From the NCBI GenBank assembly GCA_964627445.1, contig CAZVJF010000009.1, forward strand, positions 73,171 to 137,170: a stretch of 64,000 bases of DNA. Reading direction: 5' to 3'. The translations under genes were made by a program, and so were the position numbers. A model generated the notes under the pieces. It was not told the DNA's origin. It saw only the letters and a list, made by a program, of their open reading frames with translations, and did not search any database. This document shows positions 9,689 to 18,709 of this stretch, piece after piece (positions within the stretch are counted from its first letter, which is position 1; each line of letters begins with the position of its first letter). This DNA is from Luteibaculum sp964627445 (GTDB lineage: Bacteria; Bacteroidota; Bacteroidia; Flavobacteriales_D; Luteibaculaceae).

Positions 9689-10451
9689 AGTCCCAGCTGT
9701 TTAAGTTAGAAATTTCGTGGTGGGCAGTCAAATCGAACTGCGTAGGCACCACGGAAATGTAGTTGTTCTTCAGTGCCCAGATGTCGGTATCGGCACCTTT
9801 GTCCTTGCCTTCAAACACTCCAGTAAGCCAGAAATAATCCTTGCCACCTGGATCCTGGCGTTTCTCAAAACTGTCACTCCAATGCGCCTCGGCCTGGCGA
9901 CACACTTTAATGCCCTGAATATCTCCTGCCGGTATATCTGGAAAATTGACATTGAGGCAGGTTTTGGCTGGAAATTTCTCTGTTAAAGCATTCCTACAGA
10001 TCTTTTCCACGTATTGCTCCAAGCCATCAAACTCCAAATCGTGGTCGTAGTTGGCATGCGAAAAACCAATGGAAGGAACTCCTTCCATAGCGCCTTCTAC
10101 CGCTGCCGACATGGTTCCCGAGTAAATTACATTGATGGAGCTGTTGGCTCCGTGATTGATTCCACTCAAAATTAAATCGGGACGCTTGGGAAGCACGTGG
10201 GCTATGGAGAGCTTAACGCAATCTACCGGAGTACCCGTGCACATAAAGGCCGTTTCCACCCCCTCATAAAAGTCGGTGTGATACAAACGCACAATGTTGC
10301 CAATGGTTATGGCGTGTCCCATGCCACTCTGAGGCTTATCAGGCGCCACCACATACACCTTTCCTAGTTTTTTGGCTACCTGAATTAAAGCCTTAATTCC
10401 AGGCGCAAAAATGCCATCATCGTTGGTTACTAAAATGGTCGGTTGGGACAT
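9669..10451 (-). CDS. surE: 5'/3'-nucleotidase SurE
   Basis: A 260-residue metal-dependent survival-protein phosphatase that removes phosphate from nucleoside monophosphates. The N-terminal LVTNDDGIFAPGI contains the metal-binding Asp pair (residues 11-12 from the chosen ATG). A second conserved block reads SGINHGANSSINVIYSGTMSAA in the family pattern. I chose the ATG directly before SQPTILVTNDDG; an upstream in-frame start would add seven residues not seen in the family. It is the first gene of the minus-strand surE to comEC group and diverges from the muiA-like gene across about 78 bp that must hold both promoters. Confidence 0.93.
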   Translation of the reverse strand: MSQPTILVTNDDGIFAPGIKALIQVAKKLGKVYVVAPDKPQSGMGHAITIGNIVRLYHTDFYEGVETAFMCTGTPVDCVKLSIAHVLPKRPDLILSGINHGANSSINVIYSGTMSAAVEGAMEGVPSIGFSHANYDHDLEFDGLEQYVEKICRNALTEKFPAKTCLNVNFPDIPAGDIQGIKVCRQAEAHWSDSFEKRQDPGGKDYFWLTGVFEGKDKGADTDIWALKNNYISVVPTQFDLTAHHEISNLNSWDYEIESK

Positions 10452-10529
10452 AAATCTTTGTGTTTGTCCCAAAAATCATAATTTCCGAACGAAATGCAGG
10501 AAGATCTCCGTTATAATCGCAAAACATTT

Positions 10530-12107
10530 ATGCACAAATACATTGTTACCCTCCTGATACTGCTTACTGGTTCTGCCATACAGGCACAATCTGCTCTAAC
10601 TCCCAAAAGCAGTATTACCGATGTGCTGGTTTATCGCTCGGGGGCAGAAATTACGAGAACAGCCTCCGTTAATTTAAGCGCTGGCAGCAACGATCTGGTT
10701 TTAAAGGGGCTAAGCCGAAACATTGATGCGCAAAGCATACAAATATCGGGGTTGGATGGCGCGCAAATCAACTACGTAAACCTGGAGCGCGATTACTTGA
10801 GTGAGGTCCCCATTCCTAGTGACATCCAAGAATTATTGGATCAACACGAGGACAGCCAGTTTAAGCTAAACATTAGAAAGCGCGTGGCGACTGCCTATGC
10901 CGAGGAGAAAAAACTATTGCTGGCCAACCAAAAGGTTTTGGGAGACGAATCGGAGTTAACCGTAACAGACCTGGTGCAATTGGCCGATCTGTACCGTACC
11001 CGATTGAAGGAAATTGAGCTAAAATCCTTGGAAATTGAGAACGAAATCGAGGAATTAAGCACCACCGTTAAAAAGTTGGAGCGGCAGTTGGGCTCCTGGA
11101 AAAACCTACCCGACCAAAGCCAAAACACCCTATCCATTGGCTTACAAAGTGCCACCAGCAAATCACTCAGTCTACAAGTGCAATATCTGGTTTACGATGC
11201 CGGATGGAACCCCAGCTACGATATCATCGCGAAAAACAACAGCCAAAGCTTAGATTGGGTATACAAAGCACAAGTATCGCAAAGCACAGGCGTAAACTGG
11301 GACAAGGTAAACCTAAGCTTTAGCACGGGCTCGCCTTCCGCAAGTGGAAACCTACCGCAACTATCCACCGACTACGTGGACATTGTACGACCACAACCCG
11401 TTTCACAAAGTACAAGAGAAAACGTTAAGCTTGTCACCGCTGATTTGATAAGTTCTCAAGTACAATCGGATAAATACCCAGGTTTTAAAGCCACAGAAGG
11501 CAATGTAAACACCTACTTTTCCACCAGCAACACCTATAGCATACGGAGCTACGGCAAGCCCGTTTCCGTTGCTTTGGATACCCGCCAACTCGAAGCCAGC
11601 TTCCAATACATTGCCATTCCTAAAGTAAATACGGCTGCCTATCTAAGTGCCAACGTAAGCAACTTTGAGCGTCTTTCTCTGCTTCCAGGCGAGGCCAACA
11701 TGTATTATGAAGGTGCTTTAACGGGCAGTGCATACATAGACCCTAATTCTGTGGATGGTGCACTGCAACTCCCCCTAGGCAAAGACCCTCAAGTAGCTGT
11801 AGAACGTAAAGCGGTAAACGATGTAAGCAAAGGCGGCAACTTGATATCTTCCAACAAAAAAAGCTTTCACTACGAGATTGTGGTAAAAAACAACAAGCGC
11901 AGTAAAATCGCGGTAAAAGTACAAGATCAAATTCCCGTGAGTAAAAATACCGATGTAGCAGTAACGCTTCTCGAAAGCAGTGGAGCCGCACAAAATGGCC
12001 AAACTGGAATTTTAACCTGGAACATCGATTTAGATCCTGGTGCCAGTAAAACACTTACTTTAAAATACGAGATTAAGTTCCCCAAAGGAGAACGCATTAA
12101 CCGTTAA
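10530..12107 (+). CDS. MuiA-type mucoidy-inhibitor family (DUF4139) secreted protein
   Basis: About 525 residues with a clear signal peptide (MHKYIVTLLILL... ending AIQAQ). The N-terminal DUF4140-like region is followed by a charged, heptad-like stretch (about 100-190, many Glu, Lys and Leu) that probably forms a coiled coil. The C-terminal DUF4139 domain (about 200-525) includes VQYLVYDAGWNPSYD and ends with LKYEIKFPKGERI. The family is named from a Streptomyces mucoidy phenotype; its role in Bacteroidota is unknown. The second Met is used as start because it sits directly before the signal peptide. Confidence 0.85.
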   Translation: MHKYIVTLLILLTGSAIQAQSALTPKSSITDVLVYRSGAEITRTASVNLSAGSNDLVLKGLSRNIDAQSIQISGLDGAQINYVNLERDYLSEVPIPSDIQELLDQHEDSQFKLNIRKRVATAYAEEKKLLLANQKVLGDESELTVTDLVQLADLYRTRLKEIELKSLEIENEIEELSTTVKKLERQLGSWKNLPDQSQNTLSIGLQSATSKSLSLQVQYLVYDAGWNPSYDIIAKNNSQSLDWVYKAQVSQSTGVNWDKVNLSFSTGSPSASGNLPQLSTDYVDIVRPQPVSQSTRENVKLVTADLISSQVQSDKYPGFKATEGNVNTYFSTSNTYSIRSYGKPVSVALDTRQLEASFQYIAIPKVNTAAYLSANVSNFERLSLLPGEANMYYEGALTGSAYIDPNSVDGALQLPLGKDPQVAVERKAVNDVSKGGNLISSNKKSFHYEIVVKNNKRSKIAVKVQDQIPVSKNTDVAVTLLESSGAAQNGQTGILTWNIDLDPGASKTLTLKYEIKFPKGERINR

Positions 12108-12116
12108 TCACCGCCT

Positions 12117-14000
12117 GTGCGCAGCATACTAGCTTTTATCATTTGTAGCATTACCGGGTTTGCCAGTTTGGCGCAAACTACCGTAAGCTACCCCGAAATT
12201 ATTATCCAAGATGTTGATTTTAACGTAGCCATAGAAACCCGAGACACGGTAGATATATGGGTAGATGGCGAGGAATACGGCAAAGCCTATGCTGATGGAG
12301 GATTAATTAATCTTACGCTTCGCGCCACCTCAGAGCAAGTTCCTTCGGTTACCGTAGATCAAAAAACCTACACCTGTGAGCACAATGCTATCCCGCTTTG
12401 GCTCAGTATTCTTCCACCCCTGGTTGCTATAGCATTGGCCCTACTTTTTAAAGAGGTGGTTTCTTCCTTGTTGCTGGGCATTCTCTCGGGTGCCATGATC
12501 ATAGGGGCTTATGGAAACGGCTTTACCGGAGTTATATCGGGAATTTTTAAAGTTTCAGGCACATACATCATTAATGCCTTAAACGACAGTGGACACCTGT
12601 CTGTCATTGTTTTCTCCGTACTTATTGGCGGTATTGTTACCGTAATTTCTAAAAACGGGGGAATGAGTGCCTTGGTGAGCAAAATATCGCGCAGGGCTAC
12701 CAACCCCAAACGCGGACAAATGGCCACCTTTATTTTGGGGGTCGGCATCTTTTTTGACGATTACGCCAACACCCTAGTCGTAGGAAACACCATGCGCCCC
12801 ATCACCGACAAGCTTAAAATTTCCCGAGAAAAACTCGCCTACATTGTAGATTCCACGGCAGCACCCGTGGCGGCCATTGCTTTTGTAACCACATGGATTG
12901 GCGCAGAGTTGGGCTACATCAAAGACGGTTTAAAAAGCGTGGAACTTTCTCCAGAGTTAGAAGATCTCACCCCCTACTCCATTTTCCTTAACAGCTTAGG
13001 CTACTCCTTTTACCCCATCCTCACCTTGCTGTTTATGTTTTTCCTCATTCGCAGCGGTAAAGACTTTGGCCCCATGCGCAAATCAGAGCAAAAAGCGCGA
13101 GGCGGAAATGCAGAACTGGCCACGGCCGTCCAGGAAGATAACAGTGAGCTGGAACACTTCACCGCCAAAGAGGGGATTAAGCAACAAGGGGTTTACGGCT
13201 TGCTGCCAATCCTCACCATTATATTTGGTACGCTAGTAGGTCTTTTAATCACCGGGCACGATGCCAGCGTTTGGGCCGCTACCGACATTGGATTTTGGCG
13301 CAAACTCTCGCACACTATCGGCAACTCCGACTCGTACCAAGCCTTGCTTTGGAGTTCTTTCCTGGCCTTGGTTTTGGCCATCATGATGTCGCTATTGGGC
13401 AAAAAGCTTACGCTAAACGAGTCGGTAAATTCTGCCGTTAACGGTTTTAAAAGCATGCTGGATGCCGTTATCATTTTAATCCTGGCGTGGTCGCTAGCAG
13501 AAATTACGGCTCAGATGCATACAGCCGATTTCCTTACTGGCTTGTTGGATGGGAATATTGCTATTGGCTGGATACCGGCCATTACCTTTGTATTAAGCGC
13601 GGTTGTAGCATTCTCCACCGGCTCTTCTTGGGGTACCATGGCTATAATGTTTCCGCTCAGCATTCCCGCTATGCTTACCATGGGCGTTTCCAGCGGCATG
13701 GAAACCGCAGCATTTTTACCCGTATTGTACAACGGTGTGGCCTGCGTATTGGCCGGAGCGGTTTTAGGCGACCACTGCTCACCCATTTCAGATACCACCA
13801 TTTTAAGCTCGCTGGCTACGCGCTGCAACCACATTGCCCACGTGCGCACGCAAATGCCTTATGCGCTTACGGTAGGTAGCACTGCGCTATTTATTGGTAT
13901 TATTCCTGCCGCTTTTGGGGTGCCCTCTTGGTTGTGTTTTGTGGTTGGATTGGCCGTATTGCTGGCCGTTATTAAGTTCCTGGGAAAACCCACCACCTAG
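12117..14000 (+). CDS. Na+/H+ antiporter NhaC family protein
   Basis: A 627-residue protein. An N-terminal signal-like segment and a short periplasmic region (about 20-90, with one Cys) precede a polytopic NhaC-type transporter domain with about 11 hydrophobic spans. Family features include FFDDYANTLVVGNTMRPITD, STAAPVAAIAFVTTW and GDHCSPISDTTILSS. It should exchange cytoplasmic Na+ for H+ (or a related substrate) at the inner membrane. The start is GTG, 9 bp after the muiA-like stop. The next gene starts 3 bp after its stop, so these genes form an operon. The extra N-terminal region is not typical of short NhaC proteins. Confidence 0.85.
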   Translation: MRSILAFIICSITGFASLAQTTVSYPEIIIQDVDFNVAIETRDTVDIWVDGEEYGKAYADGGLINLTLRATSEQVPSVTVDQKTYTCEHNAIPLWLSILPPLVAIALALLFKEVVSSLLLGILSGAMIIGAYGNGFTGVISGIFKVSGTYIINALNDSGHLSVIVFSVLIGGIVTVISKNGGMSALVSKISRRATNPKRGQMATFILGVGIFFDDYANTLVVGNTMRPITDKLKISREKLAYIVDSTAAPVAAIAFVTTWIGAELGYIKDGLKSVELSPELEDLTPYSIFLNSLGYSFYPILTLLFMFFLIRSGKDFGPMRKSEQKARGGNAELATAVQEDNSELEHFTAKEGIKQQGVYGLLPILTIIFGTLVGLLITGHDASVWAATDIGFWRKLSHTIGNSDSYQALLWSSFLALVLAIMMSLLGKKLTLNESVNSAVNGFKSMLDAVIILILAWSLAEITAQMHTADFLTGLLDGNIAIGWIPAITFVLSAVVAFSTGSSWGTMAIMFPLSIPAMLTMGVSSGMETAAFLPVLYNGVACVLAGAVLGDHCSPISDTTILSSLATRCNHIAHVRTQMPYALTVGSTALFIGIIPAAFGVPSWLCFVVGLAVLLAVIKFLGKPTT

Positions 14001-14003
14001 GTT

Positions 14004-14633
14004 ATGGCCTTAGAAGCAATCCTTTCTTTCTTTGGTGCATCGCTATTGCTGGCACTAATGCCGGGGCCCGACAATATTTTTGTCTTAACCGAAAGTATTA
14101 CCAAAGGCCAACGCAACGGAGTAGCCATTGCTACGGGACTTAACTTGGGGGTTTTGGTGCATACCACGCTGGCAGCTACGGGACTTTCCTTGCTTATTCT
14201 ACAAACCAGTTGGGCCTTTACCGCCATTCAGTTTGCTGGGGCAGGATACTTGTTTTACCTGGCTTACCTATCCACCCGAGAAAGCACAAATCCTATTACC
14301 ATTGACGATACGCAGCAGTCCGACACGCGCTCACTATTTTCTTTGCTGCGCCAGGGCTTTTTAATGAACGTGCTCAACCCTAAAGTATCGTTGTTTTTTA
14401 TTGCGTTTTTGCCACAGTTTATTACCCCAAAAGGCTACCACATAACAGTGCAAATGATTGTTCTCGGCCTCATTTTCATGGTTCAGGGATGGTTGGTTTT
14501 TAGTGGCATTGCCGTTTTAGCGGGCCGCCTTTCAAGCTACGTGCAAAACCCCAAGTTCTGGATTATTACGAAGTGGATTAAAGTGAGCATTTTGGCAATC
14601 CTAGCTGTGAGCCTGTTGTTTGCCGAGCAGTAA
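14004..14633 (+). CDS. LysE/RhtB family amino-acid exporter
   Basis: A 209-residue inner-membrane protein with six hydrophobic spans. The N-terminal LLALMPGPDNIFVLTES is the hallmark of the LysE/RhtB family, and the middle LRQGFLMNVLNPKVSLFFIAFLPQF block is also conserved. The expected role is export of an amino acid or related small molecule; the substrate cannot be told from sequence. It follows the NhaC gene after 3 bp and converges on the PhoD-like gene. Confidence 0.9.
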   Translation: MALEAILSFFGASLLLALMPGPDNIFVLTESITKGQRNGVAIATGLNLGVLVHTTLAATGLSLLILQTSWAFTAIQFAGAGYLFYLAYLSTRESTNPITIDDTQQSDTRSLFSLLRQGFLMNVLNPKVSLFFIAFLPQFITPKGYHITVQMIVLGLIFMVQGWLVFSGIAVLAGRLSSYVQNPKFWIITKWIKVSILAILAVSLLFAEQ

Positions 14634-14634
14634 C

Positions 14635-15591
14635 TTACTTCACCACTTCGTATACTTTACCGTCTTCGCCTTTAATCTGCAGTAGCAGTTCCCCATCCTG
14701 CCATGTAAGCAATCCATAGTTTTTCTGACTCACGATATTGCCCACGCGATGCCTATTTTTTTCTTCGCCCACGTTTTCCCAGCTGTGCGTCATGCCGCTC
14801 GAGGTAACTTCGTGAATGGTTTTGTTGCCTAATTGTAACTTAGAGATCTCGCCTATGTGTCTATCGCCACTCAGCAATACAATACGTTTCGTATCATCCT
14901 TTTCTAATAGCGACAACAAACGCGCGCGGCTTTTGGGGTAGTTGGCCCACTTCTCATACGGGTGATCCTCGGGGATTACCTGTGTGCCGTTGGCCACAAT
15001 TAAAAGGTCTTCTTCTTCGGCCAACTCTGCTTCCAGCCACTGCCATTGTGCTGCGCCCAATAAATCGGCTGTGGTATCTGCTACATAGCCGCGCCTTGTT
15101 TTTTCTATAGGATCTTTAAAGTAACGTGTATCCAACAGCAAAACACGCACGGTGATGCTATCCCAGCGGTACACATAGCTTTGGTACAAGCCCTGACGCT
15201 TCCACACCGGGTTGGATTTTGGCACACCCAAAAAAGCCAGAGCCAAATCGCGACTCGCCACCTTTTGTGGGTAGGTTTTATCGCCATCGTTTTCACCGTA
15301 GTCGTGGTCGTCCCATGTACCGATTACCGGGACATTCTGTGCAAATTTGGCATACGCTGGATGTGTTTTTTGCTCGCGATATCTGGCCGCCAAGGTTTGC
15401 ATATTCTGGGTATCGCCATAAATGTTGTCGCCCAGCCAAATCCACAAATTGGGGTTTTCGTTGGCAATATCCTCCCAAAGCGGTTGCTCTAAGTTTTGTT
15501 TGTTACATGAACCAAAGGCAATACTAAAATTGGCTTGCCCAGCAGCAGCAATCCAACCCATTGCAAATACAACGCAGCATAAAAAACGCAT
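14635..15591 (-). CDS. PhoD-like alkaline phosphatase D family metallophosphatase
   Basis: 318 residues with an N-terminal signal peptide (ending near AAAGQA). Motifs of the PhoD-like calcineurin superfamily are present: IAFGSCNKQN, WIWLGDNIYGD, GTWDDHDYGEND and a late LLSGDRHIGE. It is a predicted periplasmic or surface phosphodiesterase/phosphomonoesterase. It converges on the LysE gene with a 1 bp gap between stops. Confidence 0.88.
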   Translation of the reverse strand: MRFLCCVVFAMGWIAAAGQANFSIAFGSCNKQNLEQPLWEDIANENPNLWIWLGDNIYGDTQNMQTLAARYREQKTHPAYAKFAQNVPVIGTWDDHDYGENDGDKTYPQKVASRDLALAFLGVPKSNPVWKRQGLYQSYVYRWDSITVRVLLLDTRYFKDPIEKTRRGYVADTTADLLGAAQWQWLEAELAEEEDLLIVANGTQVIPEDHPYEKWANYPKSRARLLSLLEKDDTKRIVLLSGDRHIGEISKLQLGNKTIHEVTSSGMTHSWENVGEEKNRHRVGNIVSQKNYGLLTWQDGELLLQIKGEDGKVYEVVK

Positions 15592-15822
15592 AGCGCAAAT
15601 TTTTTGACCAAACTACGGCCTTCTTGCTATCCGTAAATTATCCTGTCATTAAAACTTGCTGTTTAAGCTCCAAGCTCGGATATATCCTGCCTCCCACATG
15701 AAATACAGCCTATGCATAAAAACGTACCTTACAAGAACCCAGGATAAAAACTGGACAACAGTTCGCATCCTAGCAAACTGAAAGCCGCTTGCGGTGTTAT
15801 ACCTACAAACCACCCCAAACCT

Positions 15823-16644
15823 ATGCAACCCAAGGACATCCTCTATTTTGAAACCTTTACCCAACCGCTGCACGAAGAGTGGCTTTTACTCGTGCATGGG
15901 GCGGGAGGAAGCACACGCACTTGGAAACGACAAATAGATGACTTGGGAGCCCAATACAACCTACTGATTATTGATTTGCCGGGTCACGGCCAAAGCAAGA
16001 ACCATCAGATTCACCTACCCCAATACTCCTTCGAAAACATTGCAAAGAAAATTTGGGAAGTGGTGGATTACTTGCAAATAGCCCAACTGCATCTGGTAGG
16101 CATTTCACTGGGTACCATTCTTTGTTTGGAAATGCACCGCCAGCACGAGGACAGGGTGCAATCGCTCATCCTCCCTGGAGCCATTGTTAAGCTGAACAGA
16201 AAATTGCGTTGGTTGGCCCAAACCAGTTTAAGTTTAGCCAAAGTGATCGGCTACCGCAGTTTTTACAAACTCAGTGCACGCATTATGATGCCGCGCGAAA
16301 ACCACAAAACCTCGCGCGAGGTGTTTATTAAAGAATCACGCGCGCTTACCATTGCGGAATTTAAAAACTGGACCCAAATGTATTACGGCCTAAACAAGGT
16401 GTTGAAACACCTGTTTCACCTGAGGCATACCACCCCGCAGCTTTTGGTTATGGGCAGCCAAGACCATTTGTTTTTATCGCCCGCACAGCAGTTTGAGCAG
16501 TTCCACCCCAACGCTTTGCTTCAAGTAATTCCCCAGTGCGGGCATGTAGTAAGCATAGAAAAAGCCAAGGTTTTTAATAGCATTTGCTTGCAGTTTTTGG
16601 CATCGCTGGAACAACAAAGCAAAACGGAGTTGGCCTACGCGTAG
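15823..16644 (+). CDS. Alpha/beta hydrolase
   Basis: A 273-residue protein with the alpha/beta-hydrolase fold: LLLVHGAGGSTRTW (oxyanion region, about residues 21-34), DLPGHGQS, nucleophile Ser95 in LVGISLGT, Asp in MGSQDHLFL and the terminal His in CGHVVSIE. No signal peptide is seen, so it is cytoplasmic. The substrate cannot be assigned. It stands alone, with roughly 230 bp of non-coding DNA on each side. Confidence 0.88.
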   Translation: MQPKDILYFETFTQPLHEEWLLLVHGAGGSTRTWKRQIDDLGAQYNLLIIDLPGHGQSKNHQIHLPQYSFENIAKKIWEVVDYLQIAQLHLVGISLGTILCLEMHRQHEDRVQSLILPGAIVKLNRKLRWLAQTSLSLAKVIGYRSFYKLSARIMMPRENHKTSREVFIKESRALTIAEFKNWTQMYYGLNKVLKHLFHLRHTTPQLLVMGSQDHLFLSPAQQFEQFHPNALLQVIPQCGHVVSIEKAKVFNSICLQFLASLEQQSKTELAYA

Positions 16645-16876
16645 GCCTAGAAAAGCAATCCAATCCTATTTCTACGATCTAGGACCTTGCTAAAAATGGA
16701 CTGGACGGCTTCTAGCCTTACTGGAACTTTGGTGTGCACCATATTTGCCACTACATTTTGGGCTTCCGGGTATATTACCTCTTACAAATGCAGTGTCATT
16801 TTATCCCGGCAGAGTGCCTTATACAGTCTATTTTGCTACCTTCCTGGCTTTTGCGGGGGCGTCCGTTGTAAGCTAT

Positions 16877-17410
16877 ATGAGGCTATTTTTTTTTACAGTC
16901 ATATTGTTCGGAGTTTCATTTTCCACACAAGCTCAAGAAAACTCCATACTTTATTGTGACGGCAGACTGAAGGCTGACACCAGCCTATATCTCGATAAAG
17001 TTGATTTATTGATTTGGACTGAAATTGAAGAGTTCTTCCTAGCTCGTTTTATTGACATTTTTGAAATGCCTGCGCTATATATTGATGCACAAAGCGGTAT
17101 AAGTGGAATCATACACTTCAGGTATGATAAAAAAATGAAATCATTTAATCTCGTAAAATTCTCACCAAGCGATACTACCGATCTTAAACGTATACGTGAG
17201 AACAAGACTGATATATTAAGGAGAACGATTAGAGGTATAAGTACGAACTGGATCAAAGAGGACCTATTAAAACAACTTTCTAAAAGAAAAACAATACTTT
17301 ACCTTCCTGTTGAACTAGAAGTAAGGTCTGCGAAATTTTACCTCAACCAGAAAGGTGAAATCTCTTTAAAATACATTTTCGTCCCCATAAGGCCAGATGG
17401 ATCTAATTAG
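16877..17410 (+). CDS. Unrecognised small secreted protein
   Basis: A 177-residue protein with a signal peptide (MRLFFFTVILFGVSF... ending TQAQ). The start was chosen at the Met before this signal rather than an upstream in-frame ATG. The mature part has a mixed alpha/beta pattern and a highly charged region (KRIRENKTDILRRTIRG). The segment SGIIHFRYDKKMKSFNLVKFS faintly recalls TonB C-terminal-like folds, but I cannot assign a family. The coding sequence is AT-rich (22 of 60 bases G+C in 17041-17100) compared with its neighbours, in line with recent acquisition. Confidence 0.6.
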   Translation: MRLFFFTVILFGVSFSTQAQENSILYCDGRLKADTSLYLDKVDLLIWTEIEEFFLARFIDIFEMPALYIDAQSGISGIIHFRYDKKMKSFNLVKFSPSDTTDLKRIRENKTDILRRTIRGISTNWIKEDLLKQLSKRKTILYLPVELEVRSAKFYLNQKGEISLKYIFVPIRPDGSN

Positions 17411-17717
17411 AATACTTTATACAACAAGGATCTGAGCTAAAACCCAATCTGTTCGCTGTTCACTGCATGTAGATGTTATATGAATTCGCCTTGGTCCTGG
17501 ATTTCAAATCCTGCATAGCGCGTACACACGAACCAGGTGCTACAGATGCCTGCCCAGCCTTAGTTGCGGGAGTGCAGAAAAACCGTCTTCCGCCTCAAGC
17601 TCTAAACCCTTCCTTCCCCGCGGAAATTCTAAAAACCACGTATTCTACCAACAATAAAAAGTATTCTCGCTCAACCTTCTTTATTTTTATTATTGCCAAT
17701 AATTAACTTTATTAACC
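17411..17717. other. Intergenic stretch with a relic gene-end segment
   Basis: About 307 bp between two orphan genes. A short open frame here looks spurious. It contains a small palindrome (GGATTT c AAATCC, 17499-17511) and, at 17578-17633, an imperfect copy of the junction found at 18347-18402. No convincing RNA gene was seen. Confidence 0.55.
17578..17633. repeat. Direct repeat copy 1 of a convergent gene-end junction
   Basis: This segment matches 18347-18402 at a constant offset of 769 bp, with 27 identical bases in a row (17592-17618) and about nine mismatches over the whole 56 bp. In the plus frame it reads KTVFRLKL-stop, against KTAYSLKL-stop at the end of the barrel gene. On the minus strand it reads ISAGKEGFRA-stop, against ILAGKEGFRA-stop of the DUF962 gene. 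It is therefore a relic of the tail of both genes. Confidence 0.8.
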
Positions 17718-18374
17718 ATGAAAGGATTACTATCACTACTCCTTATCCTCACCGGTTCAATCTGTTATAGCCAGAAACATCAATTGGGTGTCCATGGTAT
17801 GGCAGGCTTAAGCTCCAGTAACGATGCCCGCAGTTCTGGTCTTCTTTTTAACCCCTATGTTTCTTATGGCTTCGGTATACATCATGAATACAGCATTTCA
17901 GATCGCTTCAGCAGTAGTCTAGCCGTAAATTTGGCACGTATTGGATACAAATACGAGCGGCTACAGTTTTTAACGTTTGGATCGCCCGTCCCAAACGCAA
18001 GGTATATTAGTGGCGAAGAATGGCACTTGGCCGGATTTACTGTGGGAGGTATATACCATTTTGACAAAATATTCATAGGAGCGCACGGCTCTTATCATAG
18101 AATAGTAAAATCGGGAGCACCGGTACACTTTAGTAGCGGACGAAAAGCAGATGCGTCTTTTGATTCTTCCTTCCTGCACGCTAAATATCTTCTTAGTACC
18201 ACTTTAGAGCTGGGTTACACCTACAGAAACACCGAAAAAACCACAGGACATATTAGCCTTTTTGCTTTCCATAATTTCTCTGATTTAAACTTGCAGAATG
18301 ATGAATTCCCAAACAGCACCGCAAAGCGGGTATTATGGATCGGTATAAAAACCGCCTATAGCCTCAAGCTCTAA
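17718..18374 (+). CDS. Outer-membrane beta-barrel-like protein
   Basis: A 218-residue protein with a signal peptide (MKGLLSLLLILTGSICYSQ). The rest is made of alternating hydrophobic/aromatic strands ending in a hydrophobic C-terminal strand (GIKTAYSLKL), as in small outer-membrane barrels (Porin_2/OmpW-like size). No precise family is recognised. Its last 11 bp overlap the end of the convergent DUF962 gene. It lies between two copies of a 56-bp repeat. Confidence 0.72.
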   Translation: MKGLLSLLLILTGSICYSQKHQLGVHGMAGLSSSNDARSSGLLFNPYVSYGFGIHHEYSISDRFSSSLAVNLARIGYKYERLQFLTFGSPVPNARYISGEEWHLAGFTVGGIYHFDKIFIGAHGSYHRIVKSGAPVHFSSGRKADASFDSSFLHAKYLLSTTLELGYTYRNTEKTTGHISLFAFHNFSDLNLQNDEFPNSTAKRVLWIGIKTAYSLKL

Positions 18375-18402
18375 ACCCTTCCTTCCCTGCTAAAATTCTA
18401 AA
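18347..18402. repeat. Direct repeat copy 2 (intact junction)
   Basis: This is the intact version of the 17578-17633 repeat. It comprises the last codons of the barrel gene and, on the opposite strand, the last codons of the DUF962 gene. Confidence 0.8.
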
Positions 18403-18672
18403 GAACAGCTTAAAGTCGGAGCCCAAGCTCCACAAAGGATATTTGAAGGTGGCGGGCTTGTTTTTCTCAAAAAAGAAATGTCCAACCCACGCAAAGCCGT
18501 AGCCAAAGATGGGTCCCAGCCATATCCAACCAAAATCAAACTGCACTACGCAATAAATGAGGGTAATAAAAAATAAGCCCGTTCCAATAAAATGCAACAC
18601 CCTAGAAGTGGTGTTTTGATGTTCGCTGAGGTAGTAAGGATAGAATTCTTTAAAGCTTTGTATGCGTTCCAT
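18364..18672 (-). CDS. DUF962 / Mpo1-like membrane protein
   Basis: A 102-residue protein beginning with the family pattern FKEFYPYYLSEHQN...RVLHFIGT, followed by two hydrophobic spans with an internal GYGFAWVGHFFFEKNKPATFKYPLWSL block. This is the DUF962/YGL010w (Mpo1-like) family. The yeast member is a 2-hydroxy fatty acid dioxygenase; the bacterial role is inferred to be lipid-related. The conserved His residues (HQN, LHF, GHFF) are present. Confidence 0.88.
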   Translation of the reverse strand: MERIQSFKEFYPYYLSEHQNTTSRVLHFIGTGLFFITLIYCVVQFDFGWIWLGPIFGYGFAWVGHFFFEKNKPATFKYPLWSLGSDFKLFFRILAGKEGFRA

Positions 18673-18709
18673 AGTAGCCTGTGTGTTGCCACAAGATACA
18701 GCTTTGCGT

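Noticed and set aside
17473..17706. 77-codon frame between the two orphan genes
   Set aside because: It runs through the relic gene-end repeat in a frame different from both original genes, so it is not a real protein.
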